Below, piece after piece: positions 47,612-57,409 of a stretch of 64,000 bases of DNA (position 1 is its first letter; each line of letters starts with the position of its first letter). This DNA is from Campylobacter iguaniorum (GTDB lineage Bacteria > Campylobacterota > Campylobacteria > Campylobacterales > Campylobacteraceae), in contig NZ_CP009043.1 in NCBI RefSeq assembly GCF_000736415.1, positions 1,426,001 to 1,490,000 of the forward strand. Reading direction: 5' to 3'. Below the pieces are notes generated by a model. The model was not told the DNA's origin. It ran no database searches and saw nothing but the letters and a program-made list of their open reading frames with translations. A program made the position numbers and the translations under genes.

Positions 47612-50569
47612 TTATTTCTCATCAAAGAATGATGTTTTAAACATACTTTGGTCCTCGCATCTTTCTATACGACAAAGTCCAGCATTGAACTCAGAAATCT
47701 GAGTAACGATGTCAAATCCATAGTTTGTGACGGTGTTTGAACTCTCACCTATAGTGTATGGTTTTGTACCTTCTGGATATCTTGCACTTATATCGATGCC
47801 TTGCATAACGCCCGCAAAGTTGTATGGCAAGCAAAGTCTATCTGGTGTAACGCTGTTTGAATGGATACATTTGACTTTGATCTTTGTGCCTTGAGGAGCG
47901 TGTATCCACATCATCTCACCATCTTGTATGCCGTGTTTTAGAGCAAGCTCTGGATTTACATGAGCGAACATATCTGGCGTGATATGAGCTAGATATTTAC
48001 TTGTTCGCTCAAGCATTCCTGCACCACTTAAATTTACCAAACGCATAGAACTCATGATAATAGGGAATTCCTTGCTCCAATCTTTTGCGTTTTGCTCAGT
48101 TTTATACTTAGTTGCGACACGGAAATTCTTAGCTTGATCATCAAATGTAGGGTATTTTTCTACTAGATCTTGACGTGGAGAATGGATAGGTTCTCTGTGT
48201 TTTGGATACTGATCGACAAACTCCCATACAATCGCTCTTGCTCTTGCATTTCCACAAGGGCTAACGCCTGCTTCTTCGCATTTTTTAAGGATAATTCCAC
48301 TGTAATCCATGCTCCAGCTATCGCCCATTTGAGCTTTTTCTTCAGCGCTAAGTGTGATACCAAGGACTTTTTCTATATTGGCTTTTGTGATTTGTGGGTA
48401 GCCACCTTTTACTTTTGATCCTGCTATCGTAATGCTCTCATCAGCTAACTGACTAACACCATTATGCTCAAGACCAAAACGATTTCTAAAGCCCATACCG
48501 CCTTTCCAAACTGGTTTTGTGATATCATACATTATCGGTGTGCCTGGGTGATTTTTGTTCCAGCAAGGCCATGGAAGACCATAATACTCACCAGCAACTG
48601 GGCTGCCTGGTTTTCCCATTAATGTATCTGGATCAAAATTTTGCCAGTTTTCTTGATGCTTTCTAAGGCGATCTGCTGTTCTACCGACGTTTCCGATGCT
48701 TTGAGTTGTTCTTGCTATCTCATTTGTAGCATCATCTGGCCAAGTGAAGCTATCTTTTACTTTAACTATCTCACCGCCACGAGCTTCCATCATCATACCC
48801 TTGACATACTCATCATAAAAGCCAAATTTCTTAGCAAATTCCATCATTATTTCATGATCTTGTTTTGCTTCATAAATTGGAGGTATGACTTGAGTTCTCC
48901 ACTGCGCTGAACGGTTTGTCGCACTTACGTAGCCTTCACTTTCAAACTGAGTAGAGGCTGGAAGTATGTAAATTCCATCTTTTCTATCGCTTAAAACCGC
49001 TACTTCATTGACAAAAGGCTCAACTACAACAAGCATATCTAGCTTGTCTATCGCCTCTTGAATTTTAGTAAGTTGGCTCATAGATGTTATACCAGTTCCT
49101 TGTACCCAAAGAACTCTTAAATTTCCACTTGAAAATGTATTTTCTTCTTTTAAGACACCTTGCCACCATTTTGAAAGTGAATAACCCTTTTCATTTCTCC
49201 AGTTTCTATCTTCTGGATTTTTTGGATCGTGATAGAAATATTGTTTAAATTTAGTACCTTTTACATCTTCGCCAAGCTTGTCTCTAGGCTCTTTTACACT
49301 TGTTGCGAAACGTTTTACAAACTCGTCGTAATCTTGCCCCCAACCCTTACAAAAATGTTTCCAAGCTCCGTCACTCAAACCATAATATCCAGGAAGTGAG
49401 TCTGCAAGGTTATTCATATCTGTTGCACCTTGGACATTGTCGTGACCACGAATGATGTTACATCCACCACCTGCTTTGCCGACATTTCCTAAAACAAGTT
49501 GCAATAATGCCCAAATTCTTGTATTTGAGCTACCTACTGAGTGCTGAGTAACGCCCAAAGCCCAAGCCAAGGTCGCTGGTTTAGCAGTAGCAAATACACG
49601 AGTTACTTCTTGTAATAAATCTGCTGGAACGCCAGTTACATCTGCTGTTTCTTCAGGAGTCCATTTTGCTGCTTCAGCTTTTAGAGTTTCTACTGAATAA
49701 GCACGGTTTTTGATCATCTCTTTATCTTCCCAACCATTTTTGAAGATAAGATGAAGCATACCATAAGCCAAAGCTATATCTGTTCCTGGTCTTAAACGAA
49801 CGAAATAGTCTGCTTTTGCAGCTGATTTTGTATAAACTGGATCTACGACTATAAGTTTACAATTATTTCTATCTTTTGCTTGAAGCATGTGTTTAAATCC
49901 GATTGGATTTGCAACTGCTGAGTTCGCACCTACTAGAAATATTGCTTTTGAATTTGATGTCACGTCACCGAAGTGATTTGTCATTGCGCCATAACCCCAA
50001 GTATTGGCCACACCGGCCACTGTTGCGCTATGTCAAATACGTGCTACGTGATCTATATTATTAGTACCCCAAAAGGCTGCGAATTTTCTAAAATAAAATG
50101 CTTGTTCGTTGCTAAATTTAGCTGATCCAAGGAACTCAACTGAGTCTGGTCCATCTTCTTTTCTGATTTCAAGCATTTTGTCGCCGATCTCATTGATAGC
50201 TGTTTCCCAGCTGATTCTTTCCCATTTTCCATTTACTTTTTTCATTGGAAATTTGATGCGTTGTTTTGATTTTGTAAGATCGATTTGATCTATACCTTTA
50301 CAGCAGTGGCTTCCTTGAGATATCGGATTATCTATCGCCATATCTTGTCTTAGCCAAACGCCGTCTTTAACCTCAGCTTCTATACCACAACCTGCCGAAC
50401 AAATAGAACAAACTGTTCTAACTTTTTTTGAGCCAGGGAATGGGTTTTTTATCTCTTCATTTGTAGCAGTTCTTAAGGTATCATTTTCCTTGCCAAATGC
50501 CATAGTGCTTCCAGCACCAAGAGCAGCTAGCTTCAAAAATGAACGTCTGCCGATGTGAGCTTCACTCAT
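47612..50569 (-). CDS. fdhA: Formate dehydrogenase catalytic subunit, selenocysteine-containing (UGA read-through)
   Basis: This periplasmic molybdo/tungsto-pterin enzyme oxidises formate to CO2. The gene appears as two frames split by an in-frame TGA at 50033-50035; read through, it is one protein of 985 residues with selenocysteine at 179. The order is a twin-arginine signal (GRRSFLKLAALG), a 4Fe-4S site (Cys54, Cys57, Cys61, Cys89), then VARI-U-HSATVAG, where E. coli FdnG and FdhF also have U-H. The dinucleotide-cofactor binding domain lies at the C-terminus. A SECIS hairpin follows the TGA, and selA and selB are nearby. Frame and similarity continue smoothly on both sides, so it is not a pseudogene. 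Confidence 0.96.
50005..50035 (-). promoter_or_regulatory. UGA codon and bacterial SECIS hairpin of fdhA
   Basis: On the minus strand, TGA (50035-50033) is followed 13 nt later by TGGCC (50019-50015), loop GGTGT (50014-50010) and GGCCA (50009-50005). The loop starts exactly 18 nt after the TGA, the same distance as in E. coli fdhF, whose loop is GGUCU. The GGU start of the loop is where SelB binds. Confidence 0.9.
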
Positions 50570-50580
50570 TTTTGCCCTTT

Positions 50581-50802
50581 CTAATACGCTATTTTATAGT
50601 ATTTATTCCAAGCTTCACTTTTATAGTAAAGCACCTCTTTTTTCTTGCTTTTGCCGCTGACTACGCCATTAGCATCTTGCTCGCTGTAAGTTTTGCTACT
50701 AGCTAAAGCATTTGTCGCTACAACGCCAGCACCAGCAATAGCGCCGACTTGCAATGCTTTTTTAAGGAATTCTCTACGATTTTCCACAGTCGATCCTTTC
50801 AT
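50581..50802 (-). CDS. Small twin-arginine leader protein of the formate dehydrogenase operon
   Basis: This 73-residue protein has a TAT signal (ENRREFLKKALQVGAIAGAGVVA) and a short mature part with KKEVLYYKSEAWNKYYKIAY. A protein of this type precedes fdhA in C. jejuni and in several other bacteria with periplasmic Fdh; it is thought to travel with or stabilise the enzyme. It lies 11 bp upstream of fdhA. The exact role is unknown. Confidence 0.85.
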   Translation of the reverse strand: MKGSTVENRREFLKKALQVGAIAGAGVVATNALASSKTYSEQDANGVVSGKSKKKEVLYYKSEAWNKYYKIAY

Positions 50803-50918
50803 AAAGTAATTTATATTTTACTTTTGTTTACGCTTTATTTTACTTTAAATCAAATCAAGACTTCATAACAACTTTTAGTTAATAATATATTTTTATTTTA
50901 CCTTAAAAATATATTAAA

Positions 50919-51596
50919 TTATATTTTTGTGAATTCATCCCAATTTATCTTGCTTTTTTGTGTTGGCATTTTTGTTTGATATGGTTTTTTATTTAGAGAA
51001 ATTTCAGCCATACTTTGCTCAAAAACTGGAGCTTTTAGCCCTAAAACTGAGCGTTCTAAAGCTATAAAATTTGCAAATATATTTATATATGCTTTGAAAA
51101 ACACAGCCTTTTTATGCTCGCTCATCATCTTTATAAACTCATCACAAAAGTCATTTATCAGACTCTCAAAAAGCTCTCTTGAAAGTGCCAAATCCTCTTT
51201 TAAAAGTGTAGACATAAGCTTAAATATAAAACCTAAATAATCCTCACTAACCTTACAATTTTGAGAATCTCTTCTAAATTTGGTTCTTTTTAAGATTTCT
51301 ATAACCTTAAGGCGTTTTTCTCCATCATCCCTACCCTCAGCGTAAAAACTAGCCGTGAGCGGAACATTGATGTAGCTTAAATCAAACAAAACAGCGTTTT
51401 GCTCCTCTTTAAATTTCGCAAAATCAAAGCTCAAAATCGTCTCAAAATCAGCAATATTTGAGCTATCAACTGGGCTTGTTGATAGATATTTTACCTGCTC
51501 TATAAATTTATCAAAGTTCGCACTATCTTCATCATAAAACAAAGGATATGCCAAAAACTCGTAATAATAACTTCTTGCAATATCTAAATCACTCAT
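50919..51596 (-). CDS. TorD-family chaperone for formate dehydrogenase
   Basis: This protein of about 225 residues is mainly helical and has the start SDLDIARSYYYEFLAYPLFY typical of TorD/DmsD-type chaperones, which hold a molybdoenzyme until its cofactor is inserted and its TAT signal is released. GGAG at 7 nt favours the ATG at 51596 over an ATG six codons upstream. It overlaps the polyferredoxin gene by 8 bp. FdhA is its probable client, given position; that is inference. Confidence 0.8.
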   Translation of the reverse strand: MSDLDIARSYYYEFLAYPLFYDEDSANFDKFIEQVKYLSTSPVDSSNIADFETILSFDFAKFKEEQNAVLFDLSYINVPLTASFYAEGRDDGEKRLKVIEILKRTKFRRDSQNCKVSEDYLGFIFKLMSTLLKEDLALSRELFESLINDFCDEFIKMMSEHKKAVFFKAYINIFANFIALERSVLGLKAPVFEQSMAEISLNKKPYQTKMPTQKSKINWDEFTKI

Positions 51597-53259
51597 CAAA
51601 ATCTCCATTTTCAATTTGTTTTTTCAGCATCAATTTGGCCTTGCACTCACCACAACAATAAAGCGTTTTGAGCTTGTCTGGGTCGCTTGCAAAGCTCGCT
51701 TCTAGCAGTGTGGCGATCTTTTTTACAGATTTTACAGTAGCAAACTCTTTGCCGCATTCCACGCATTTAAAAAGCTCATCTTGAGCTAATGTTTGATACT
51801 CAAAATAGCTCTTTTTAAGCTCCATGCCATCTCTTATGACCTTGATAGTTTCACTCTCAGCACAGCTCGTTTCACAGTATCCACAAGTAGTGCAAAGTGA
51901 GGCGTTAAATTTAATAGAATTATCACTTTTATCAGCGTATAATGCCCCCACGTTACAAGCTCCCACGCATGATAGACAAAGCGTGCAACTATCAGTATTT
52001 ATCTCGACTTTTCCATATCTTACAAGCTCCCCACAACCAGTCTTGCCATAATCTTCATCTTTTATCATATTTAAGAGATATTTTGCGAAAATTTCACGTT
52101 TTTTTAGATTATAAAAGTTTATTTCTTGCTTGCTTGCTTCTATAAAACCGGCTAAATTTAAAGCTTCATTTAGTGAGCTTAAATCATTTGCTTTATATAC
52201 TGATTTTGTTTGGTATATTTTTTCATAAATTTCATTTACTAAATTTAGCGCCTCATTAAGTGGTGGCATAAATTCTTTACCATACAAAACTACGCTAGCC
52301 CCACTCGTGCAAACTAGCTCCATTAGATGTTCGTGACTTAAGAAATTTAGCGATTTTACAAAAAGCGGCAAGACATTTGGCTTCAAATTTACATCCAAAC
52401 TTTCAAGCTCCACGCTATCATCAACGACTAAGATTATGCTATCTTTATACAGCTCCAAAACCTCGCCAAACGCCCTTCTTGGTATAAAATTAAAGTCCAG
52501 CGATCCACTTGGACATACGCTCACACAGGCTCCGCATGATACGCAGTCGATGTGTGAAAAGACAAGCTCTTTTGTCTCGTCGTTTTTCATGATAGCTACA
52601 GTCGGGCAGACATCCACGCACTTAGCACAGTGCAATGTTCTCCTGCCTTTGTACTGACAGATATTTGCGTCATAGTCAATAACTCGCTTGTAGTTATAAA
52701 CTGGACTTACACTATTTACTAAGCTTAAAATCTCATCGCTAGCCAAATTTGCCGCCTCAAAGCAGCCACTTTGCCTAAGCATATAATCTTTTGCATTTTT
52801 AACAAGCAAAATGCTAAAATCTATCTCAAATTCATCATTATCTCTTAGCACTACAGCCAATAATTCGCCTATCTCACCGTAGATAAATTTAATCTCATTA
52901 TGGCTTAGTTTGATGACTTTAAATCCATTTTGGGCTAGCAAGCTCACAGCCTCGCTCTCATCATTATCACTCACAAACAAAATATTTTTGCCGATTTCCT
53001 TAGCCAAATCCACGTCCATACTCAGATCAAATCCACTTGCTCTAGCCTCATAAATCTTAAGAGTGTTTTTTGACTTTACAAGGGCGTTTTCAGTGCTATT
53101 TTTAAGATAAAAATTTATCTCTTTCGCATAAATTTCAGCATTTAGCTTTGGAGAATTTGACACCAAATATCTATCATTTGTGGCTAAATTTAAACTCTCA
53201 ATGCTATCGTCTAAAGGTATTTCATCACTGTTTTCATTCAAAAATGCAAACTCACGCAT
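51589..53259 (-). CDS. Polyferredoxin-like 4Fe-4S protein of the fdh locus
   Basis: This 556-residue cytoplasmic protein has no signal or membrane helix. Cysteine groups occur in two sets: CQYKGRRTLHCAKCVDVCP with CVSCGACVSVCP (about residues 201-255), and CTLCLSCVGACN with CTTCGYCETSC (about 420-470). A zinc-ribbon-like end carries CVECGKEF and CCGEC. This suggests four Fe-S clusters plus a zinc site. The first third is of unknown fold. I start at ATG 53259, with AAGGA upstream, rather than the GTG before it. It lies upstream of the chaperone and fdh genes, so it may carry electrons in enzyme maturation or formate oxidation. Confidence 0.8.
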   Translation of the reverse strand: MREFAFLNENSDEIPLDDSIESLNLATNDRYLVSNSPKLNAEIYAKEINFYLKNSTENALVKSKNTLKIYEARASGFDLSMDVDLAKEIGKNILFVSDNDESEAVSLLAQNGFKVIKLSHNEIKFIYGEIGELLAVVLRDNDEFEIDFSILLVKNAKDYMLRQSGCFEAANLASDEILSLVNSVSPVYNYKRVIDYDANICQYKGRRTLHCAKCVDVCPTVAIMKNDETKELVFSHIDCVSCGACVSVCPSGSLDFNFIPRRAFGEVLELYKDSIILVVDDSVELESLDVNLKPNVLPLFVKSLNFLSHEHLMELVCTSGASVVLYGKEFMPPLNEALNLVNEIYEKIYQTKSVYKANDLSSLNEALNLAGFIEASKQEINFYNLKKREIFAKYLLNMIKDEDYGKTGCGELVRYGKVEINTDSCTLCLSCVGACNVGALYADKSDNSIKFNASLCTTCGYCETSCAESETIKVIRDGMELKKSYFEYQTLAQDELFKCVECGKEFATVKSVKKIATLLEASFASDPDKLKTLYCCGECKAKLMLKKQIENGDFDE

Positions 53260-53404
53260 CACTTTCCTTAATTATCGAAATGTAACCTATTTTACATTTA
53301 TTTATATTAATTATAACTGACGATTTTATACTAATCTTTCTATGAAAAGGAAAAACAAAAGTAAAAAATGTTATACTTAAATTAACCTTTTTAATGGAAA
53401 AATT

Positions 53405-54715
53405 ATGCAAGTAAAATTACCAAAAATAGACAAAATACCAAAACTTGAGATTTTTAAAAATTGTTTTGTTCCAGCTCTTTTGCAAATCTCAAAAGACGTC
53501 ATAAACGAAGCTAGAGAGACCAAAAAGCAAATCTCGCAAGATGAAATCATCAAACTAATCAAAGCAGAGTATAATAAATTTGACGCTCTTAAAACAAAAC
53601 CGCTTATAAATGCAACCGGGGTTGTCATTCACACAAATTTAGGTAGAAGTCCGCTAAAAGCTGAAATTTTTGAGAAAATTTTACCTCAAATTTGCTCATA
53701 CTCAAATCTCGAATACAGCACAAATGGCGGCAAAAGAGGCGACAGATACGCCTACACAAGCGAGCTTCTAAAGCTTCTTAGTGGATGTGAGGACGCTCTT
53801 GTAGTAAATAACAATGCGGCGGCTGTGTTTTTGGTGCTAAACACATTTGCTAAAGGCAAAGAAGTCATCGTCAGTCGTGGAGAGCTAGTAGAGATTGGCG
53901 GAAGCTTCCGCGTGCCTGAGGTGATGAATGAAAGTGGTGGCATCTTAAAAGAGATAGGCACAACAAACAAAACCCACCCAAAAGACTATGAAAACGCTAT
54001 CAATGAAAACTCAAAAATGATTCTTAAGGTGCATAAATCAAACTACGATATAGTCGGATTTAGCAGTGAAGTTGGGATTGATTTTATCTCAAATTTAGCC
54101 CACGAAAAAGAGCTTTTAAGCTACTATGACCTTGGCAGTGGATATGCTAGCGAGCTGCCTTTTAGCCTTGGCAAAGATGAGCCAAATATCAAAAAAATCC
54201 TCCAAAGTGGCGTTGATTTAGTGAGTTTTAGTGGGGATAAGCTTTTTGGTAGCGTTCAGTGTGGGATAATTTTAGGCAAAAAGGAGTTGATCGCTAAGCT
54301 CAAATCAAATCAGCTTTTGCGTATGCTACGAGTGGATAAAATCACGCTTGGTGTGCTAAATGAAACGCTAAAAGCGTATTTGAATAAAGAATTTAACAAA
54401 ATTGCGATAATGGAGCAAATTTACAAAAGCACTGATGAGCTTGAAAATATGGCAAAAACGGTGAAAAATAGCATAAATTTACCTTGCGAGATTGTGCATT
54501 CCACAACGATTTTAGGCGGTGGAACTATGCCAAATAAGCACTATCCCACAACCACACTTAGCTTTAGTGGAAATGCGAACCAAAATGAGGCTAAATTTAG
54601 ACAAGCTGGCATTATTGGCAGGATAGAAAATGGCGAATTTATGCTTGATTTTCGCTCTATTTTGAGCTCAGATTTACCAAATTTAATATCAATATTAAAG
54701 GCGATGCATGACTAA
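53405..54715 (+). CDS. selA: L-seryl-tRNA(Sec) selenium transferase
   Basis: SelA is the PLP enzyme that converts seryl-tRNA(Sec) to selenocysteyl-tRNA(Sec) using selenophosphate. The 436-residue protein has INATGVVIHTNLGRSPL at 68-84, LEYSTNGGKRGDR and the PLP lysine Lys279 in DLVSFSGDKLFGSVQCG. It is divergent from the fdh operon and overlaps selB by 8 bp. It supports decoding of the UGA in fdhA next door. Confidence 0.97.
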   Translation: MQVKLPKIDKIPKLEIFKNCFVPALLQISKDVINEARETKKQISQDEIIKLIKAEYNKFDALKTKPLINATGVVIHTNLGRSPLKAEIFEKILPQICSYSNLEYSTNGGKRGDRYAYTSELLKLLSGCEDALVVNNNAAAVFLVLNTFAKGKEVIVSRGELVEIGGSFRVPEVMNESGGILKEIGTTNKTHPKDYENAINENSKMILKVHKSNYDIVGFSSEVGIDFISNLAHEKELLSYYDLGSGYASELPFSLGKDEPNIKKILQSGVDLVSFSGDKLFGSVQCGIILGKKELIAKLKSNQLLRMLRVDKITLGVLNETLKAYLNKEFNKIAIMEQIYKSTDELENMAKTVKNSINLPCEIVHSTTILGGGTMPNKHYPTTTLSFSGNANQNEAKFRQAGIIGRIENGEFMLDFRSILSSDLPNLISILKAMHD

Positions 54716-56516
54716 TCTAATAATCGGAACTTCAGGTCACATAGATCATGGCAAAACAGCCTTAATAAGGGCATTAAACGGCTTTGAAGGAGATAAGACA
54801 AAAGACGAGTTAGAGCGTGGAATTACCATAGATCTTAGCTTTTCTCATCTCCAAAATGAGGATACAAATATAGCTTTCATCGACGTCCCAGGACATGAAA
54901 ATTTAGTCAAAACAATGATAAGTGGCGCGTATGGATTTGATGCTTGTATGCTGGTTGTGGCTAGCAATGAGGGTATAAAAGCCCAAACAAAAGAGCATAT
55001 CGAAATACTAAATTTACTTGGCGTTAAAAACATCATTTTAGTCATCACAAAGTGTGATTTATCAAGCAAATCTGAGCAAATTTCACTACAAGAAAATATT
55101 TTTGAGCTGATAAAAGAATACCCAAATTTAAGCATTTATGAGACGTTTTTTGTAAGTATAAAAGACGAAAATAGCATAAATGAGCTAAGGAATTATCTCT
55201 TTACTCTAAAACCAAAATTTCACGATGAAAGCACTATTTTTAGGTACTACATCGATAGGGTTTTTAGTCTCAAAGGTCACGGCACGATCGTCACAGGATC
55301 AGTCATCTCTGGCGTTTTAAAAGCCGGCGAAAAGATTTTAAATCTAGATCTAGGCGAGACTTTCACGGTTCGCTCTATCCAGATCCACGACCAAAACGTA
55401 AGCATAGCCACGCCGCCAAACAGAGTAGCAATAAACCTAAGTGGCAACAAGCTAGACAAGATCCAAAAGGGGCAAATTCTAAGCAAAAAAGGCTTTTGGC
55501 GCAGATTTAACCAAATCGATGCTAAGGTCAGCTCAAGCTTGCTTAAGCACGGCGATGAAGTGCTATTTTGCGTGGGTTCAGCGCAGTTTAAAGCTAAAGC
55601 TGTAAATTTAAAAGATGATTTTTGGACGTTTAAATTTAGCCAAAATGTCTTTTTGCAATTCAAAGAAAAATTTATCATCTTGCAAAATAACCATGCCATA
55701 GGCGGCGGCGAGGTTTTGAGCTCAGTTTTGGAGCCACTTAAAAAAGAGCAAAAGATTGAGCTTTTAAAAGCCCTTAACAAAAATGATTTTGAAACGGCAT
55801 TTTTAATGCTGGCAAAAGTCCATAAACACGGCTTTGGACTAATCTCAGCAGTGCAAAGATTTGCCTTAAGCACTACTGAAGCCCTGCAAATCGCTCACAA
55901 GCTTGAAGGCCTATTTATCGATGATGAGATCGCTTGTATCTACTCGCAAGACGCACTTTTGGACATTAAAAAATTTATAGAGTTTTTGATACACAAAAAC
56001 CCAAACGCGCTTTTTTCGCCAACTAGCATAAACTTAAAGCTCACGTGGGCTTCGGTTCCACTTATTGAAGTTGTTTTAAATGATTTAGAACAAAGCAAAA
56101 TCGTGCAAAAAAACGGTGGAATTTACGCCAAATTTGGAGCTGATTTTGACAAGCTAAACGAAAATGTGGTCGATCAAATTTACAACATTTTGTTGAAGCA
56201 ATCATTTACTCCAGACGCTCCGTACAACATCTACGATAGCCTAGATATCGACCGCATTACAGGCGATAACGCTCTAAAAATGCTAACAAAATCAAAAAAA
56301 ATCATAAGGCTTGAGCATAATCTTTTCATAAGTGCTGCGGCTTTAAATGAAGTGATGAGCCTACTAAGAAATATCATCAAAATTGAAGGCAAAGTCAATA
56401 TCACAAGTGCGAAAAATCATCTAAATTTAAGCAGAAAATACGCCCTTGCTTATCTCGAATATCTTGATAATTTTGCAGATATTAAGAAATTTGAAAACGA
56501 TAGGCTTTTTATTTAG
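54708..56516 (+). CDS. selB: Selenocysteine-specific elongation factor SelB
   Basis: SelB delivers selenocysteyl-tRNA to UGA codons and binds the SECIS hairpin. The 602-residue protein starts with an EF-Tu-like GTPase: GTSGHIDHGKTALIRAL at residues 7-23, DVPGHENLVKTM and ITKCDLS. The C-terminal winged-helix domains (about 390-600) bind SECIS RNA. It overlaps selA. Neither selC nor selD is in the window. Confidence 0.97.
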   Translation: MTNLIIGTSGHIDHGKTALIRALNGFEGDKTKDELERGITIDLSFSHLQNEDTNIAFIDVPGHENLVKTMISGAYGFDACMLVVASNEGIKAQTKEHIEILNLLGVKNIILVITKCDLSSKSEQISLQENIFELIKEYPNLSIYETFFVSIKDENSINELRNYLFTLKPKFHDESTIFRYYIDRVFSLKGHGTIVTGSVISGVLKAGEKILNLDLGETFTVRSIQIHDQNVSIATPPNRVAINLSGNKLDKIQKGQILSKKGFWRRFNQIDAKVSSSLLKHGDEVLFCVGSAQFKAKAVNLKDDFWTFKFSQNVFLQFKEKFIILQNNHAIGGGEVLSSVLEPLKKEQKIELLKALNKNDFETAFLMLAKVHKHGFGLISAVQRFALSTTEALQIAHKLEGLFIDDEIACIYSQDALLDIKKFIEFLIHKNPNALFSPTSINLKLTWASVPLIEVVLNDLEQSKIVQKNGGIYAKFGADFDKLNENVVDQIYNILLKQSFTPDAPYNIYDSLDIDRITGDNALKMLTKSKKIIRLEHNLFISAAALNEVMSLLRNIIKIEGKVNITSAKNHLNLSRKYALAYLEYLDNFADIKKFENDRLFI

Positions 56517-56558
56517 AAATAACTTCTATAATGCCAAAAATCAATATAAAGGGTTACA

Positions 56559-57296
56559 ATGAAAAAAGTTATTGCTTGTAGCGTTGCTGCTGCGAGTTTT
56601 GCATTTGGAGCAAGTGATGCTCAGATTTTAGAGCTTTTTAGTGCTGCAAAAGATCAAGGATTAAGCGTCACAATAGACTCAAAAACCAAAGTCGCAGATG
56701 GCAAATTTGAACAAATTGTTGTCAAAATCAGCGACGGAAGCCAAAGCCAAAATCAAGTTTTATTTAGCGATGGTAAATATCTGTTTCCAGATATCATAGA
56801 CACAGACAAAAAGCTATCTTATGCCAATGAGTTTAACGACCAAAACCAAAAAGCCGAGATGAAAGCTGGCTACAAAAAACTGGCAGAAGTCATCAAATCT
56901 CTTGATAAATCAAAAATCATAACTCTAGGAAATGACCCTGCAAAAGCTACAAAATATCTTTTCACAGATCCACTTTGTCCATACTGTAGACTTGAGCTTG
57001 CCGATATAGAAAAAGAGCTTGAAACTTCAAATTTAAAAGTCATCTTAGCTCCGATTCAAAGCCACGGCATAGAAGCTGTTAAAAAATCAATAGCGATAAT
57101 GAACGAAGTAAAAGACCTAAAAAGCGATAGCGACAAGATAAAAGTGTTTAGAAAATACTTTGCCGAGGACGCCAAAACACCAACAGGCATAAGCGATGAG
57201 CAAGTCAAAAAAGAGCAAGAAAACATAATGAGATATTTTGAAACTGGAGCCATAAGAGGCGTCCCTGCGTTTGTAAACGAGAGTGATTTGAAATAA
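56559..57296 (+). CDS. Periplasmic DsbC/DsbG-like thioredoxin-fold protein
   Basis: This 245-residue protein has a signal peptide (KKVIACSVAAASFAFGA), an N-terminal dimerisation-like part and a thioredoxin fold with redox motif C140-P-Y-C143 and cis-Pro in GVPAFV near the end. The CPYC motif and layout resemble DsbC/DsbG isomerases. C. jejuni has such a gene just after selB. It follows selB by 42 bp with its own ribosome-binding site (AAAGGG). The substrate is unknown. Confidence 0.85.
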   Translation: MKKVIACSVAAASFAFGASDAQILELFSAAKDQGLSVTIDSKTKVADGKFEQIVVKISDGSQSQNQVLFSDGKYLFPDIIDTDKKLSYANEFNDQNQKAEMKAGYKKLAEVIKSLDKSKIITLGNDPAKATKYLFTDPLCPYCRLELADIEKELETSNLKVILAPIQSHGIEAVKKSIAIMNEVKDLKSDSDKIKVFRKYFAEDAKTPTGISDEQVKKEQENIMRYFETGAIRGVPAFVNESDLK

Positions 57297-57301
57297 ATAT
57301 A

Positions 57302-57329
57302 ATAAGGAATCTTAAACTAGGTTCCTTAT
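57302..57329 (+). terminator. Possible terminator after the DsbC-like gene
   Basis: ATAAGGAA at 57302-57309 pairs with TTCCTTAT at 57322-57329 across a 12-nt loop, 6 bp after the stop codon. No strong T-run follows, so the call is weak. Confidence 0.4.
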
Positions 57330-57378
57330 ATCTACTAAACTACTTCTTAAATAAACTAATTTTTAAAAATAAATTTGA

Positions 57379-57384
57379 TAAAAT
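57379..57384 (+). promoter_or_regulatory. Candidate -10 box for pseF
   Basis: TAAAAT within TTTGATAAAATAC lies about 26 nt before the pseF ATG, with the same context as the mnmG candidate. It would be the promoter of the plus-strand half of the glycan locus. Confidence 0.4.
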
Positions 57385-57409
57385 ACAAAAATATTAAGGA
57401 CATTAAGCC

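Noticed and set aside
47612-50569. fdhA as two genes or a frameshifted pseudogene
   Set aside because: The two parts are in the same frame, separated only by a TGA. The residue before and after match the selenocysteine site of formate dehydrogenases, and a SECIS hairpin and selAB are present.
55277-55873. A 198-codon minus-strand frame inside selB
   Set aside because: It lies entirely over conserved SelB domains and has no family resemblance; it is a shadow of biased codon use.
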